A stretch of 33,730 nucleotides of DNA, taken from an uncultured Prevotella sp. (lineage in GTDB: Bacteria; Bacteroidota; Bacteroidia; Bacteroidales; Bacteroidaceae). The DNA lies in the NCBI GenBank assembly GCA_905233985.1, contig CAJOFA010000025.1:1-33730 (forward strand). The letters are read 5' to 3'. Positions 7,170-14,848 of this stretch are shown here, in pieces. The notes beneath the pieces are model-generated. The model was not told the DNA's origin, ran no database searches, and worked only from the letters and a program-made list of their open reading frames with translations. The stretch's first letter is position 1. Each line of letters starts with the position of its first letter. The translations under genes were made by a program, and so were the position numbers.

Positions 7170-7586
7170 CTATCTTTCTTCTATCCAAAATGCCATTCGC
7201 TTCTGCAGGCTGGAACGCCGCAAATAGAGAAAGCCGTAATAAGGCACCAACGACAAGATGCCGCATAAACCGGCCAAGTCTTCTCTATCCGTCAGCAACA
7301 GCACAACGACAAGAACCACCAACAGCAACACCAGCGGAATGCCGAAGGCATAGACGAGTGCCTGATTAGCCATCTGCTGCGATGCAGCCACGACGACACG
7401 GTCTCCAACCGACCAGCGCGACGTATCTGACATACGAACATCTACGAGCTTCTCTTTGGACTCCGAGGCATTGCAGTACTTGGCAACTTTGCAGGCTGCA
7501 CAAGCCGAAGTCTGGACAATGCGCACGCACACCATTCCCTCCGTTATGCGCTCAATAATGCCGTCGTGTTTGACAATACCACCCAT
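7170..7586 (-). CDS. rseC: RseC/MucC-family redox membrane protein
   Basis: A 138-residue protein of the RseC (SoxR-reducing system) family, the usual first gene of Bacteroidales rnf operons. Cytoplasmic N-terminal part with the Cys cluster at residues 20, 29, 32 and 38 (ACAACKVAKYC), two membrane helices at about 76-98 and 104-120, and a short basic C-terminus. In E. coli RseC works with Rnf (Rsx) to reduce SoxR. No soxR is in view here, so the role is more likely assembly or redox support of Rnf itself. The ATG at 7584-7586 lies about 20 nt downstream of the -7 box, so rseC is probably the first gene of the transcript. Confidence 0.92.
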   Translation of the reverse strand: MGGIVKHDGIIERITEGMVCVRIVQTSACAACKVAKYCNASESKEKLVDVRMSDTSRWSVGDRVVVAASQQMANQALVYAFGIPLVLLLVVLVVVLLLTDREDLAGLCGILSLVPYYGFLYLRRSSLQKRMAFWIEER

Positions 7587-7606
7587 AGATTTGTATAAAA
7601 CGGGTG

Positions 7607-7614
7607 CAAAGGTA
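7607..7614 (-). promoter_or_regulatory. -7 box of the rseC-rnf operon
   Basis: The minus strand reads TACCTTTG followed by C, matching TAnnTTTG, 21 bp before the rseC ATG. No good TTTG is seen 19 bp further up. The 7587-7737 gap serves two divergent promoters. Confidence 0.65.
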
Positions 7615-7674
7615 CGAGAAAAAATTGAATTTTAGGCGATTGTTAGCCAATTATTAGAAAAAAAATCGTAATCA

Positions 7675-7706
7675 TTTGCGATTCTCAAAGAGTTTTCTTA
7701 CTTTTG
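7675..7706 (+). promoter_or_regulatory. Divergent promoter for the gene at 7738
   Basis: TTTG at 7675-7678 and TACTTTTG at 7699-7706, separated by 20 bp, close to the Bacteroidota TTTG-N19-TAnnTTTG consensus. The predicted leader is about 25 nt. Confidence 0.65.
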
Positions 7707-7737
7707 CACAGAGAAAAGTGAATCTGAAGTAAAGAAT

Positions 7738-8181
7738 ATGGAAACAACAGAACAGACTATTCAACAGATTGAACGTGCTATCCGAAAGATAGCCGAGAAG
7801 TTTCCGAAAGACCAGGAAGCTACTGTAATGACCGACATTCACCTGCGTATCACGCAGGAGTCGGGCGAACTGATTGCCTACGACGATGACGACCGCGAGA
7901 TCAACCGCGCCGTGATAGAGCAATGGATAGACAACAAGGATGAAGACTTCTATCAGGCTGTTGCCGTCATCCTGCGCCAGATTCTTCACACGGACATGCG
8001 TCAGATGGTGGAGGACATGTCAATCCTGCGCCCCTACTCTTTCGTGCTCGAGAATGACGACCATGAGCATTTGGACGAGCTATATGTCGCTGATGGCGAT
8101 ACCATCATCATTGGCGGCGAACTGCTGCCCGACCTTGATCAGGATCTTGACTCTTTCTTTGAGAAACTGATTGCCGAATAG
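7738..8181 (+). CDS. Acidic conserved hypothetical protein
   Basis: A 147-residue soluble protein, strongly acidic, with clusters of Asp (YDDDDRE, LPDLDQDLDS). There is no signal peptide, membrane segment or obvious catalytic motif. The predicted structure is a helix-rich start (TIQQIERAIRKIAEKF) followed by beta-like strands. Codon use and composition match the neighbours, it has a good promoter of its own, and it ends 7 bp before the convergent stop of the glycosidase-like gene, so I take it to be a real gene. The pattern (small, acidic, single gene) resembles Bacteroidales-restricted proteins of unknown function. No function is proposed. Confidence 0.75.
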   Translation: METTEQTIQQIERAIRKIAEKFPKDQEATVMTDIHLRITQESGELIAYDDDDREINRAVIEQWIDNKDEDFYQAVAVILRQILHTDMRQMVEDMSILRPYSFVLENDDHEHLDELYVADGDTIIIGGELLPDLDQDLDSFFEKLIAE

Positions 8182-8188
8182 CCCGACA

Positions 8189-9679
8189 CTACAACTTCAG
8201 CTTCACTTTCACCGGCTTGCTCTCGTTCTGCAACCGATTCAGGGCTGTCACCGCATAAACACAACGATTCGCCAAGTCCTCAATGGGCAATTTGTAGAAC
8301 GTGTCTGTTGTGATAGCCACAATCTTCGACGGGTCATCGGTGTTCACCTTCTCTCCCCGTTCAAAGCGATAGACGACATACTGCGTGGCTTCGCGCTCCC
8401 AGTCCGAGGAACGCGGCGGAGTCCAGAACAGCACCGGCTCATCGTCGGTAACCCAAACCACCATGTCCTTGCGAACCTTCTTAGGGGCCTTCTTTGTGAT
8501 GAACGGCATGTAAGGCTGCAGAGCAGGATAACGCCAGTAGTTTGTGCGGAGCTGCGTAGCATAGCCGCCGGTGTCGTCAACAGCAGCCTTCGCATACCAC
8601 AGCACCGTTCCACCGACATTCTCACACTCGTTATACAGCTGCATCTTTTGCTGCTGTTGGCTGAACTTTGCCGTTCGTTCTATGTCTTCACCAATGAAGA
8701 GCGGACGCTCTGAGGCATGTTCATTCCACCAATGTATCAGCTCATTGTAGTCAGCAGCTCGATTGCCTATCTCCCAATACAGCTGCGGCACGTTATAGTC
8801 CACCCATCCCTCGTTCACCCATAGCAGGATGTCAGCATACAGGTCATCATAGTTTTGCAGGCCATTGGTAGCAGAGCCGTTGGGGTCGTTCTTCTTGTTA
8901 CGGTAAATGCCGAAAGGAGAGACTCCTACTTTCACCCAGGGTTTGATGTCCTTCACCGTCTCGTACAACTGGCGGACAAAGAGACTGACCTGATGCCGGC
9001 GCCAGTCACCCTTATCAGTAAAGCCTTCAGGATTCTGAAGGAAGTAGTTATCATCGGGAATGGTCTTACCTGCCACAGGATAGGGATAGAAATAGTCATC
9101 AAAATGAACGCCGTCCACATCATAGCGGCTGACGATGTCGGCAACCACCGAACAGATATAGTCGCGATTCTCTTGAAGGGCGGGCTGCAAGATAAGCAGG
9201 TCATCATACTCAAACACACGCTCAGGATGACGGATGGCAATATGGCTGGTTGACAACATGGTCGTTGCCTTAGTCTTGGCACGGTAGGGATTAATCCATG
9301 CATGGAGGTCCATGCCTCGGCTGTGGCATTGTACAATCATCCATTGTAGCGGGTCCCAATAGGGATTGGGAGACTTGCCCTGCTGTCCGGTCAGGAAACG
9401 GCTCCACGGTTCTATGTCGCTGGGATAGAGTGCGTCACACTCGGGACGAACCTGGAAGATAATGGTATTCACACCCGTCTTCTTCAGCTCATCGAGCTGA
9501 TAGATCAGCGTCTGCTGCATCGTCTGCGTTGACATGCCAACGAACTGTCCGTTCACACATTGTATCCATGCAGCACGGAACTCATGTTTCTGCTGGCCGA
9601 ATGCTACACTAAATGATAAAAGATTGATGAATAATGATAAAAATATCACCCTCATCCAAGTCTTTCTGATTGCTTTCAT
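8189..9679 (-). CDS. GHL10 (DUF187) family glycoside hydrolase-like protein
   Basis: A 496-residue secreted protein of the glycosyl hydrolase-like 10 / YngK family. A signal peptide at residues 1-28 (cleavage near SVAFG-QQ) precedes a TIM-barrel-like domain with family motifs EFRAAWIQCVNG, VNTIIFQVRPECDALYPSD, DGVHFDDYFYPYP and VKVGVSPFGIYRNK. After about residue 400 comes a fibronectin-like C-terminal module (LFWTPPRS, YVVYRFERGE). Related proteins are linked to peptidoglycan or polysaccharide cleavage, but the substrate cannot be read here. The start overlaps the stop of the HAD phosphatase gene by 4 bp, so it is the last gene of the leftward group. A later in-frame ATG (MRVIFLSL) would also give a good signal peptide. 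Confidence 0.9.
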   Translation of the reverse strand: MKAIRKTWMRVIFLSLFINLLSFSVAFGQQKHEFRAAWIQCVNGQFVGMSTQTMQQTLIYQLDELKKTGVNTIIFQVRPECDALYPSDIEPWSRFLTGQQGKSPNPYWDPLQWMIVQCHSRGMDLHAWINPYRAKTKATTMLSTSHIAIRHPERVFEYDDLLILQPALQENRDYICSVVADIVSRYDVDGVHFDDYFYPYPVAGKTIPDDNYFLQNPEGFTDKGDWRRHQVSLFVRQLYETVKDIKPWVKVGVSPFGIYRNKKNDPNGSATNGLQNYDDLYADILLWVNEGWVDYNVPQLYWEIGNRAADYNELIHWWNEHASERPLFIGEDIERTAKFSQQQQKMQLYNECENVGGTVLWYAKAAVDDTGGYATQLRTNYWRYPALQPYMPFITKKAPKKVRKDMVVWVTDDEPVLFWTPPRSSDWEREATQYVVYRFERGEKVNTDDPSKIVAITTDTFYKLPIEDLANRCVYAVTALNRLQNESKPVKVKLKL

Positions 9680-10314
9680 TTGTGATTGTTATTAGGTTTG
9701 AGATAATTGTATATTTCCTTCGTCCAGTCGGCACCGTTCTCGGGGCAATAGGTGTGAATACCCATCTGACTGGCAGCAGCCACATTACGAGGGCCGTCAT
9801 CAACAAAGAGCGTCTCGTCAGGGATGATGCCTTCGCCCATCAACATGTGCGAGAAGATTTCAGGTGACGGCTTCAGCATCCGACATTTGTAACTCTCGTA
9901 GCAAGCATCCATATAATCCGCTAACGAATGGCCGTGTCCGTCAAACTCGTCGCTCATCACCCACGACATCATGTAGGGGTTGGTGTTCGACAGGAGTATC
10001 AGGCGATAGCCCTCGCTACGCAACTGGCGCAAAACATCCAGATTACGCTGCGGCAGTTCGCGGCAATAGCCTAACCAGGCGTAGCGGCATTGTTCATAGG
10101 TAACCTCATGCCCTACCAGCTTGCTGAGTTCCTGCCGGAAGGTCTCGGCATCTATGTCACCACGCTCCAGGTCGCCGAAGATGCCACTCTGCGTATAGGC
10201 GTCAAGCCGCTCCTTCGCGTCATGCAGTCCCAGAGCCTCGAAACGCTTGATGGCCTGGTTCTGTCCTAACGTGATGATGACACCGCCTAAGTCAAATACG
10301 ATATTCTTGATCAT
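9676..10314 (-). CDS. HAD-superfamily (subfamily IA) phosphatase
   Basis: A 212-residue soluble hydrolase. Motif I is FDLGGVI with nucleophile Asp7. The usual second Asp is Gly, as in many YihX-like members. Motif II is LLSNTNP, motif III the Lys in MLKPSPEIF, and motif IV LFVDDGPRN. The helical cap domain lies between residues 15 and 90. YihX relatives dephosphorylate sugar phosphates such as alpha-glucose-1-phosphate, but the substrate here is unknown. It lies 6 bp downstream of metH and overlaps the GHL10 gene by 4 bp, so it is probably co-transcribed without a clear pathway link. Confidence 0.9.
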   Translation of the reverse strand: MIKNIVFDLGGVIITLGQNQAIKRFEALGLHDAKERLDAYTQSGIFGDLERGDIDAETFRQELSKLVGHEVTYEQCRYAWLGYCRELPQRNLDVLRQLRSEGYRLILLSNTNPYMMSWVMSDEFDGHGHSLADYMDACYESYKCRMLKPSPEIFSHMLMGEGIIPDETLFVDDGPRNVAAASQMGIHTYCPENGADWTKEIYNYLKPNNNHK

Positions 10315-10320
10315 AATATG

Positions 10321-13164
10321 TTAGTTGTCAAATAAGTCTAACTTGTTCTTTCTTGCTTCATCAAGGGACATCAGCTTCTGCTGGTCCTGACGATATGTCT
10401 CACGCAGCTGGTTGTATTTGTCTGCCAACTCGTGTCTCATCTGCTGCTGATCGGTCATCAGGCGTTGTGCCACAAGTGCGTTCTGCGAGGCATCCTTCAG
10501 CCATACTACAGGACCGCCATAGACAGGAGCTATCTTCAGCGCCACATGCAGCTCACTCGTCGTAGCACCACCTATCATAATGGGGATATGCAGGCCGGCA
10601 CGTTCCAACTCACGGGCCACATTGACCATCTCCTCTAACGAAGGCGTGATGAGTCCCGAGAGTCCAATCATATCCACTTTCTCCTCTTTGGCTTTCTGCA
10701 CAATCGCTTCAGCAGGCACCATGACACCCATGTCGATAACCTCGTAGTTATTGCAGGCCATGACCACGCTGACGATGTTCTTCCCGATATCATGCACGTC
10801 ACCCTTGACTGTGGCTAATAACACCTTACCAGCAGAGCGTTGCCCATTATCCGTTGACCGTTGTGCCTCAATATAGGGCTGCAGGATTCCTACCGCCTGC
10901 TTCATGGTACGGGCAGTTTTCACTACCTGTGGCAGGAACATCTTTCCATTACCGAACAGCTCACCGACCCTATTCATGCCTTTCATCAACGGACCTTCAA
11001 TGATGTCAACGGCACGCGGATATTGCTGCAACGCATCGTGCAGGTCCGTATCCAGATAATCGCCCAAGCCTTTCACAAGGGCATGGATGAGGCGCTGCTC
11101 AACAGACTGTGTGCGCCATTGTTCCTGTTGCGTTTGACTGCCGTTGCCTGTAGCACCGTCACGTTCCTGCTCTGCCTTCAACTGTGCAGCCATATCAATG
11201 AGCCGCTCAGAAGCATCTTCCTTACGATTCAGCACCACATCCTCAAGCACCTCCAACAGATCAGCGGGTATATCGGCATAGGTCACCTTGGTAGCAGGAT
11301 TGACAATACCGAAATCCATGCCAACCTGAATGGCATGATAGAGGAACACGGCATGCATGGCTTCGCGGATATAGTTGTTGCCGCGGAACGAGAACGACAG
11401 GTTGCTCACGCCACCGCTGACATGAGCACCAGGCAGGTTCTCACGAATCCACTTTGTAGCACGGATAAAGTCCAACGCATAGGCGTTATGCTCCTCCATT
11501 CCCGTAGCAATGGCAAGGATATTCGGGTCAAAGATAATGTCGAGCGGATTCATGCCAACATCCTCAGTAAGAATACGGTATGCACGTTGGGCAATCTCTA
11601 TACGACGCTCATAGGTAGTGGCCTGTCCCTGTTCGTCGAAGCACATAACAACGACGGCAGCACCATAGTGTTTCGCAGCCTTGGCATGACGGATGAAGAC
11701 TTCCTCACCCTCCTTCAACGAAATGGAATTGATGATACTCTTACCCTGCACGCATTGTAATCCGGCGACGATGACATCCCAGTTGGACGAGTCAATCATC
11801 ACCGGCACACGGGCAATCTCCGGCTCGGCAGCAATCATGTTGAGGAAGGTGGTCATCTCAGCCTTCGCATCCAGCAGACCATCATCCATGTTAATATCGA
11901 TAACGAGTGCCCCGTCTTCCACCTGCTTGCGGGCGATACTCAGCGCTTCCTCGTATTGTTTCTCCTTGATGAGCCGCAGGAATTTCCTGGAGCCTGCCAC
12001 GTTACAACGCTCGCCAACGTTATAGAATGGAGAATGGAGAATTTGGAATTGAGAATTTTGATCACCATGCAAGCCCTTATTACTACCCTTCAAGTAATCA
12101 GAATTATCAATTCTCAATTCAGAATTCTCAATTTCCAGCAGTTCTAATCCGCTAAGCCACATGTTCTGCGGTTTCGGAGCAGGCACATAGGGTTGTTTAG
12201 CTTCCACCAGCGGCACATAACGGGCAATAAACTCCTCGGTAGTACCGCAACAGCCGCCCACGATGTTAACCAGTCCCTCGTCAATCAACTCGGCAATCTT
12301 GGGAGCCATCGAGTCGGGTGTCTCATCGTAGAGTCCCATGGAGTTAGGCAGTCCGGCATTGGGATAGGCACTGATATAATAAGGTGCGCGTCTGGCCAAT
12401 TGGCGCAGATAGGGCTTCATCTGGTCGGCACCGAACGAGCAATTCAATCCGACAGAGAAAACCGGATAGGTGCTGACGCTGGCAAGGAAAGCTTCCAGCG
12501 TCTGACCGCTTAGGGTTCTTCCGGCTTGGTCGCTGATGGTAACACTAAGCATGATGGGCAGCTCCACATGGCGCTGCTGCATGACCGTCATGGCAGCATG
12601 AACGGCGGCCTTGGCATTGAGGGAATCGAAAATGGTCTCGATGAGCAGGATATCCACCCCACCCTCTATGAGAGCATCTATCTGCTCCATATATGCCTCA
12701 CGCATCTGTTCGTAAGTAACGTCACGACGGGCAGGGTCACTCACATCCGGCGACATGGAACAGGTCTTATTCGTAGGACCTACGGAACCTGCCACGAAAC
12801 GCGGTTTCTGCTCCGTAGAAAAGGCATCGGCACAACGGCGGGCAATTCGTGCCCCTTCCAATGCCATCTGTCGGGCAACCTGCTCCAAGTGGTAGTCGGC
12901 CTCGCTGATGCGCTGGCTGCTGAAGGTGTTGGTGGTGATAATGTCAGCACCTGCCTGCAGGTACTTGCAATGTATGTCTTCAATGATATGGGGACAGGTG
13001 ATGTTGAGCATATCGTTGTTGCCCTTCAGCTGGCCTTCCACGTTGCAAAACTGCTTACCGCGGAAGTCCTCTTCCGTCAACCCATACTGCTGTATCATGG
13101 TGCCCATCGCACCATCCAGTATCAGTATGCGCTCTTTGACTATTTCATATATCCGGTTGTTCAT
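10321..13164 (-). CDS. metH: Cobalamin-dependent methionine synthase lacking the AdoMet domain
   Basis: MetH (947 residues) moves a methyl group from 5-methyl-THF to homocysteine via cobalamin. In order: homocysteine domain (1-325) with zinc Cys 242, 305 and 306 (VGLNCSFG, GGCCGTT); folate domain (about 380-650; FYNVGERCNVAGSRKF); cap (690-770); B12 domain (780-905) with the cobalamin motif DVHDIG, His791. It ends about 40 residues later, without the C-terminal AdoMet domain needed for reductive reactivation in the roughly 1,230-residue E. coli enzyme. Some bacteria, such as Thermotoga, encode that domain separately. Residues 344-379, in the linker between the first two domains, are coded by a heptad-repeat insert, and residues 767-776, just before the B12 domain, by another. 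It lies downstream of smpB with a repeat-filled 24-bp gap and no riboswitch. Confidence 0.95.
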   Translation of the reverse strand: MNNRIYEIVKERILILDGAMGTMIQQYGLTEEDFRGKQFCNVEGQLKGNNDMLNITCPHIIEDIHCKYLQAGADIITTNTFSSQRISEADYHLEQVARQMALEGARIARRCADAFSTEQKPRFVAGSVGPTNKTCSMSPDVSDPARRDVTYEQMREAYMEQIDALIEGGVDILLIETIFDSLNAKAAVHAAMTVMQQRHVELPIMLSVTISDQAGRTLSGQTLEAFLASVSTYPVFSVGLNCSFGADQMKPYLRQLARRAPYYISAYPNAGLPNSMGLYDETPDSMAPKIAELIDEGLVNIVGGCCGTTEEFIARYVPLVEAKQPYVPAPKPQNMWLSGLELLEIENSELRIDNSDYLKGSNKGLHGDQNSQFQILHSPFYNVGERCNVAGSRKFLRLIKEKQYEEALSIARKQVEDGALVIDINMDDGLLDAKAEMTTFLNMIAAEPEIARVPVMIDSSNWDVIVAGLQCVQGKSIINSISLKEGEEVFIRHAKAAKHYGAAVVVMCFDEQGQATTYERRIEIAQRAYRILTEDVGMNPLDIIFDPNILAIATGMEEHNAYALDFIRATKWIRENLPGAHVSGGVSNLSFSFRGNNYIREAMHAVFLYHAIQVGMDFGIVNPATKVTYADIPADLLEVLEDVVLNRKEDASERLIDMAAQLKAEQERDGATGNGSQTQQEQWRTQSVEQRLIHALVKGLGDYLDTDLHDALQQYPRAVDIIEGPLMKGMNRVGELFGNGKMFLPQVVKTARTMKQAVGILQPYIEAQRSTDNGQRSAGKVLLATVKGDVHDIGKNIVSVVMACNNYEVIDMGVMVPAEAIVQKAKEEKVDMIGLSGLITPSLEEMVNVARELERAGLHIPIMIGGATTSELHVALKIAPVYGGPVVWLKDASQNALVAQRLMTDQQQMRHELADKYNQLRETYRQDQQKLMSLDEARKNKLDLFDN
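10838..10865. repeat. Four heptads inside metH before the B12 domain
   Basis: Plus-strand units CGTTGCC, CATTATC, CGTTGAC, CGTTGTG form a perfect 7-bp register. They encode residues about 767-776 (QRSTDNGQR) in the linker between cap and cobalamin domains, a position where length variation is tolerated. Confidence 0.6.
12025..12135. repeat. Repeat-type insert of about 108 bp, in frame in metH
   Basis: Left end: heptads GAATGGA, GAATGGA, GAATTTG, GAATTGA, GAATTTT from 12025. Right end: AGAATTA, TCAATTC, TCAATTC, AGAATTC, TCAATTT up to 12134. The two ends are inverted repeats: 12037-12062 against 12106-12129, about 22 of 24 aligned positions identical, with a 43-bp centre. It adds 36 codons (residues 344-379) between the homocysteine and folate domains of MetH, where the family normally has only a short linker. 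Confidence 0.8.
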
Positions 13165-13166
13165 CC

Positions 13167-13194
13167 CTCAACACTCAACTTTCAGCACTTACAC
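13167..13194. repeat. Heptad repeat in the smpB-metH gap
   Basis: Units CTCAACA, CTCAACT, TTCAGCA, CTTACAC fill the gap and run across the smpB stop codon (13189-13191). The units are diverged but hold a 7-bp register. Confidence 0.55.
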
Positions 13195-13665
13195 CTTCAT
13201 CGCTCTGTCCATCTCACGCCGGTCTTCTTTCTCCTTCAATGTCTGACGCTTGTCATACTGCTTCTTACCCTTGCAAAGCGCAATGTCCAGTTTGGCGCGT
13301 CCGTGGTCATCGATAAACAACAGCGTGGGCACAATGGTATAGCCTGTCTGCTTGGTTGCACTCTGCAACTTCCGAATCTCGCGCTTGGTAAGCAGCAGCT
13401 TACGGTCACGCTTGGCCACGTGATTGTTATAGGAGCCGTAGAAATAGGTAGAGATATTCATGCCTTTCACCCACATCTCACCGTTAACGATGGTGCAATA
13501 GGTATCTACCAGACTGGCCTTGCCCAGACGGATAGACTTAATCTCCGTTCCCGTCAGCACAATGCCTGCCGTCAGTTTCTCGATGAAGAAGTATTCAAAC
13601 GAGGCTTTCTTGTTTTTGATTTGTATGGGGCTCTTCTTACGAAGCAGTTGTTGTTCCTTGTTCAT
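13189..13665 (-). CDS. smpB: SsrA-binding protein
   Basis: A 158-residue SmpB, the tmRNA partner in rescue of stalled ribosomes. The N-terminal [19 protein letters not shown] and [13 protein letters not shown], the central [19 protein letters not shown], and the Lys-rich C-terminal tail ([18 protein letters not shown]), which folds in the ribosomal decoding centre, are all family features. The length is normal. The start overlaps the upstream DMP19 gene by 29 bp, so the two are probably translated from one message. The only ATG upstream of the conserved domain is the one used. Confidence 0.96.
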   Translation of the reverse strand: MNKEQQLLRKKSPIQIKNKKASFEYFFIEKLTAGIVLTGTEIKSIRLGKASLVDTYCTIVNGEMWVKGMNISTYFYGSYNNHVAKRDRKLLLTKREIRKLQSATKQTGYTIVPTLLFIDDHGRAKLDIALCKGKKQYDKRQTLKEKEDRREMDRAMKV

Positions 13666-14092
13666 TGATATATCTTTCTATCTGTCGTGTCCATTCTTCT
13701 TCGTTCTCGATGAACAGGTCGTCCAGATCGTCAAACTCAGGATATTGTTCATACATCGCCATAAACTCCTCGTCGTTGCAGTCGCGGGTTATCTCGCTGC
13801 CATACTTCACATAGAGCGTATGGGCATCATAGATCAGTTTCGACAAATCGCGCAATCCCCACAGCCGTACAGCCTTGGCAAAGGGGTTCTTGAAAATGAA
13901 CGGGCCATAACCATTATGTATCAGTTGCACAAAGCCACCCTCCATGACTTCCTCATGCAGTATCTCCCAAGCTAACAGCGTCACCTGGTCAGCATTCAGC
14001 AGCTGCATGTTTTCTGCCGTTAGCTCGCCGCCGATGGTATGATGTATCGCCTGCAGGCACTCGTCAATCGTCATCGTTTTCTTCGCTTCCAT
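13637..14092 (-). CDS. DMP19-family (DUF4375-like) protein
   Basis: A 151-residue cytoplasmic protein. The segment [18 protein letters not shown] followed by [19 protein letters not shown] matches the DMP19/DUF4375 pattern (a GGF-xQ-x-x-x-N-x-x-G core plus a helical repeat). The C-terminal third is very acidic ([15 protein letters not shown]). DMP19 proteins are described as acidic DNA mimics in Neisseria, but most family members have no assigned role, so none is claimed here. It ends 29 bp inside smpB and begins 3 bp after the lipoprotein gene's stop. Confidence 0.75.
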   Translation of the reverse strand: MEAKKTMTIDECLQAIHHTIGGELTAENMQLLNADQVTLLAWEILHEEVMEGGFVQLIHNGYGPFIFKNPFAKAVRLWGLRDLSKLIYDAHTLYVKYGSEITRDCNDEEFMAMYEQYPEFDDLDDLFIENEEEWTRQIERYINEQGTTTAS

Positions 14093-14095
14093 GAT

Positions 14096-14767
14096 TCATT
14101 CCTCCTCCGTGCTGTCCTCCGTGCCGTTGTTCTTGGCCTTCAGCACAAACAAGCCGTCGTTACCCACGCGGTACTCGTCAATATCTTGCAACTTCGGCTC
14201 GTTTTTGCCAAATTCCACGAACAGACGCATGATATAAATCTCATAGTTGCTTGTCATGGAGAAGTCCGTTGCCCACAAGCCCATCTGCTCGTCCTCATCG
14301 TCACCGGCAGAAGTCACCTCATAGAGTGGAAGCCTGTCAATGGCATGGCACGACGCATCAAGACTCACCAGGCTGATGGTCTTCACGCTGTCGCCGTCCC
14401 TGCCAGCCACCAATGCCATGTGGAAGTTATTGCAGTCGGGAAGTCTGATGGCTTTGATTTCTGTCATGTCTTCAATGCCGAACACGACCGAGGCAATGCC
14501 CACAGGCACATCAGAGAAGTTAGGCAGCATCCGCATGAACGTTTCCGAGTTACGAAGGGGCAGCATCCGCATCTTCAACTCATAGAAATACTCCTCGGCA
14601 GTCGAGGAATAGCAATTCTCCTGCTCCTCGTTATCAGTAGCCTCTAAACGTGCCAAACTATCCATGCGCGCCAGCTCCTCAATGCTGACGCTTCTCTGCT
14701 TGCAGCCGGCAATAAACAATACCGACAGAAGTACAACAAACAGTATTATTCTTCTCATCTCTTTCAT
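14096..14767 (-). CDS. Putative lipoprotein
   Basis: About 223 residues from the ATG at 14765-14767 (MKEMRRII). A lipoprotein signal peptide ends in the lipobox FIAGC, so the mature protein starts at that Cys and is probably membrane-anchored. The mature part starts KQRSVSIEEL and is acidic, with no motif I recognise. A longer in-frame TTG start would put untypical residues ahead of the signal peptide. The -7 box at 14777-14784 sits so close that MRRI (14758) may be the true start. It is the first gene of the leftward group leading to DMP19, smpB and metH. Confidence 0.75.
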   Translation of the reverse strand: MKEMRRIILFVVLLSVLFIAGCKQRSVSIEELARMDSLARLEATDNEEQENCYSSTAEEYFYELKMRMLPLRNSETFMRMLPNFSDVPVGIASVVFGIEDMTEIKAIRLPDCNNFHMALVAGRDGDSVKTISLVSLDASCHAIDRLPLYEVTSAGDDEDEQMGLWATDFSMTSNYEIYIMRLFVEFGKNEPKLQDIDEYRVGNDGLFVLKAKNNGTEDSTEEE

Positions 14768-14776
14768 TGATGCGTG

Positions 14777-14784
14777 CAAAGGTA
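14777..14784 (-). promoter_or_regulatory. -7 box before the lipoprotein-smpB-metH group
   Basis: The minus strand reads TACCTTTG followed by C. The expected transcription start near 14770 leaves a very short leader (3-13 nt) before the candidate start codons. Confidence 0.6.
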
Positions 14785-14848
14785 CAAATAAGCGAGCACA
14801 AAACCAAATAAAATGACAATAAAACATGTAAAACAGCGTTTATAGAGC

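Noticed and set aside
10321..10450. metH as a truncated pseudogene
   Set aside because: All catalytic domains are intact and the stop follows the B12 domain cleanly; two-part MetH systems are known.
13165..13188. Cobalamin riboswitch ahead of metH
   Set aside because: Only 24 bp separate smpB and metH, filled by heptads; no B12-box-like sequence there.
12526..13668. 380-codon plus-strand ORF
   Set aside because: Antisense to metH and smpB, both certain; composition typical of a shadow frame.
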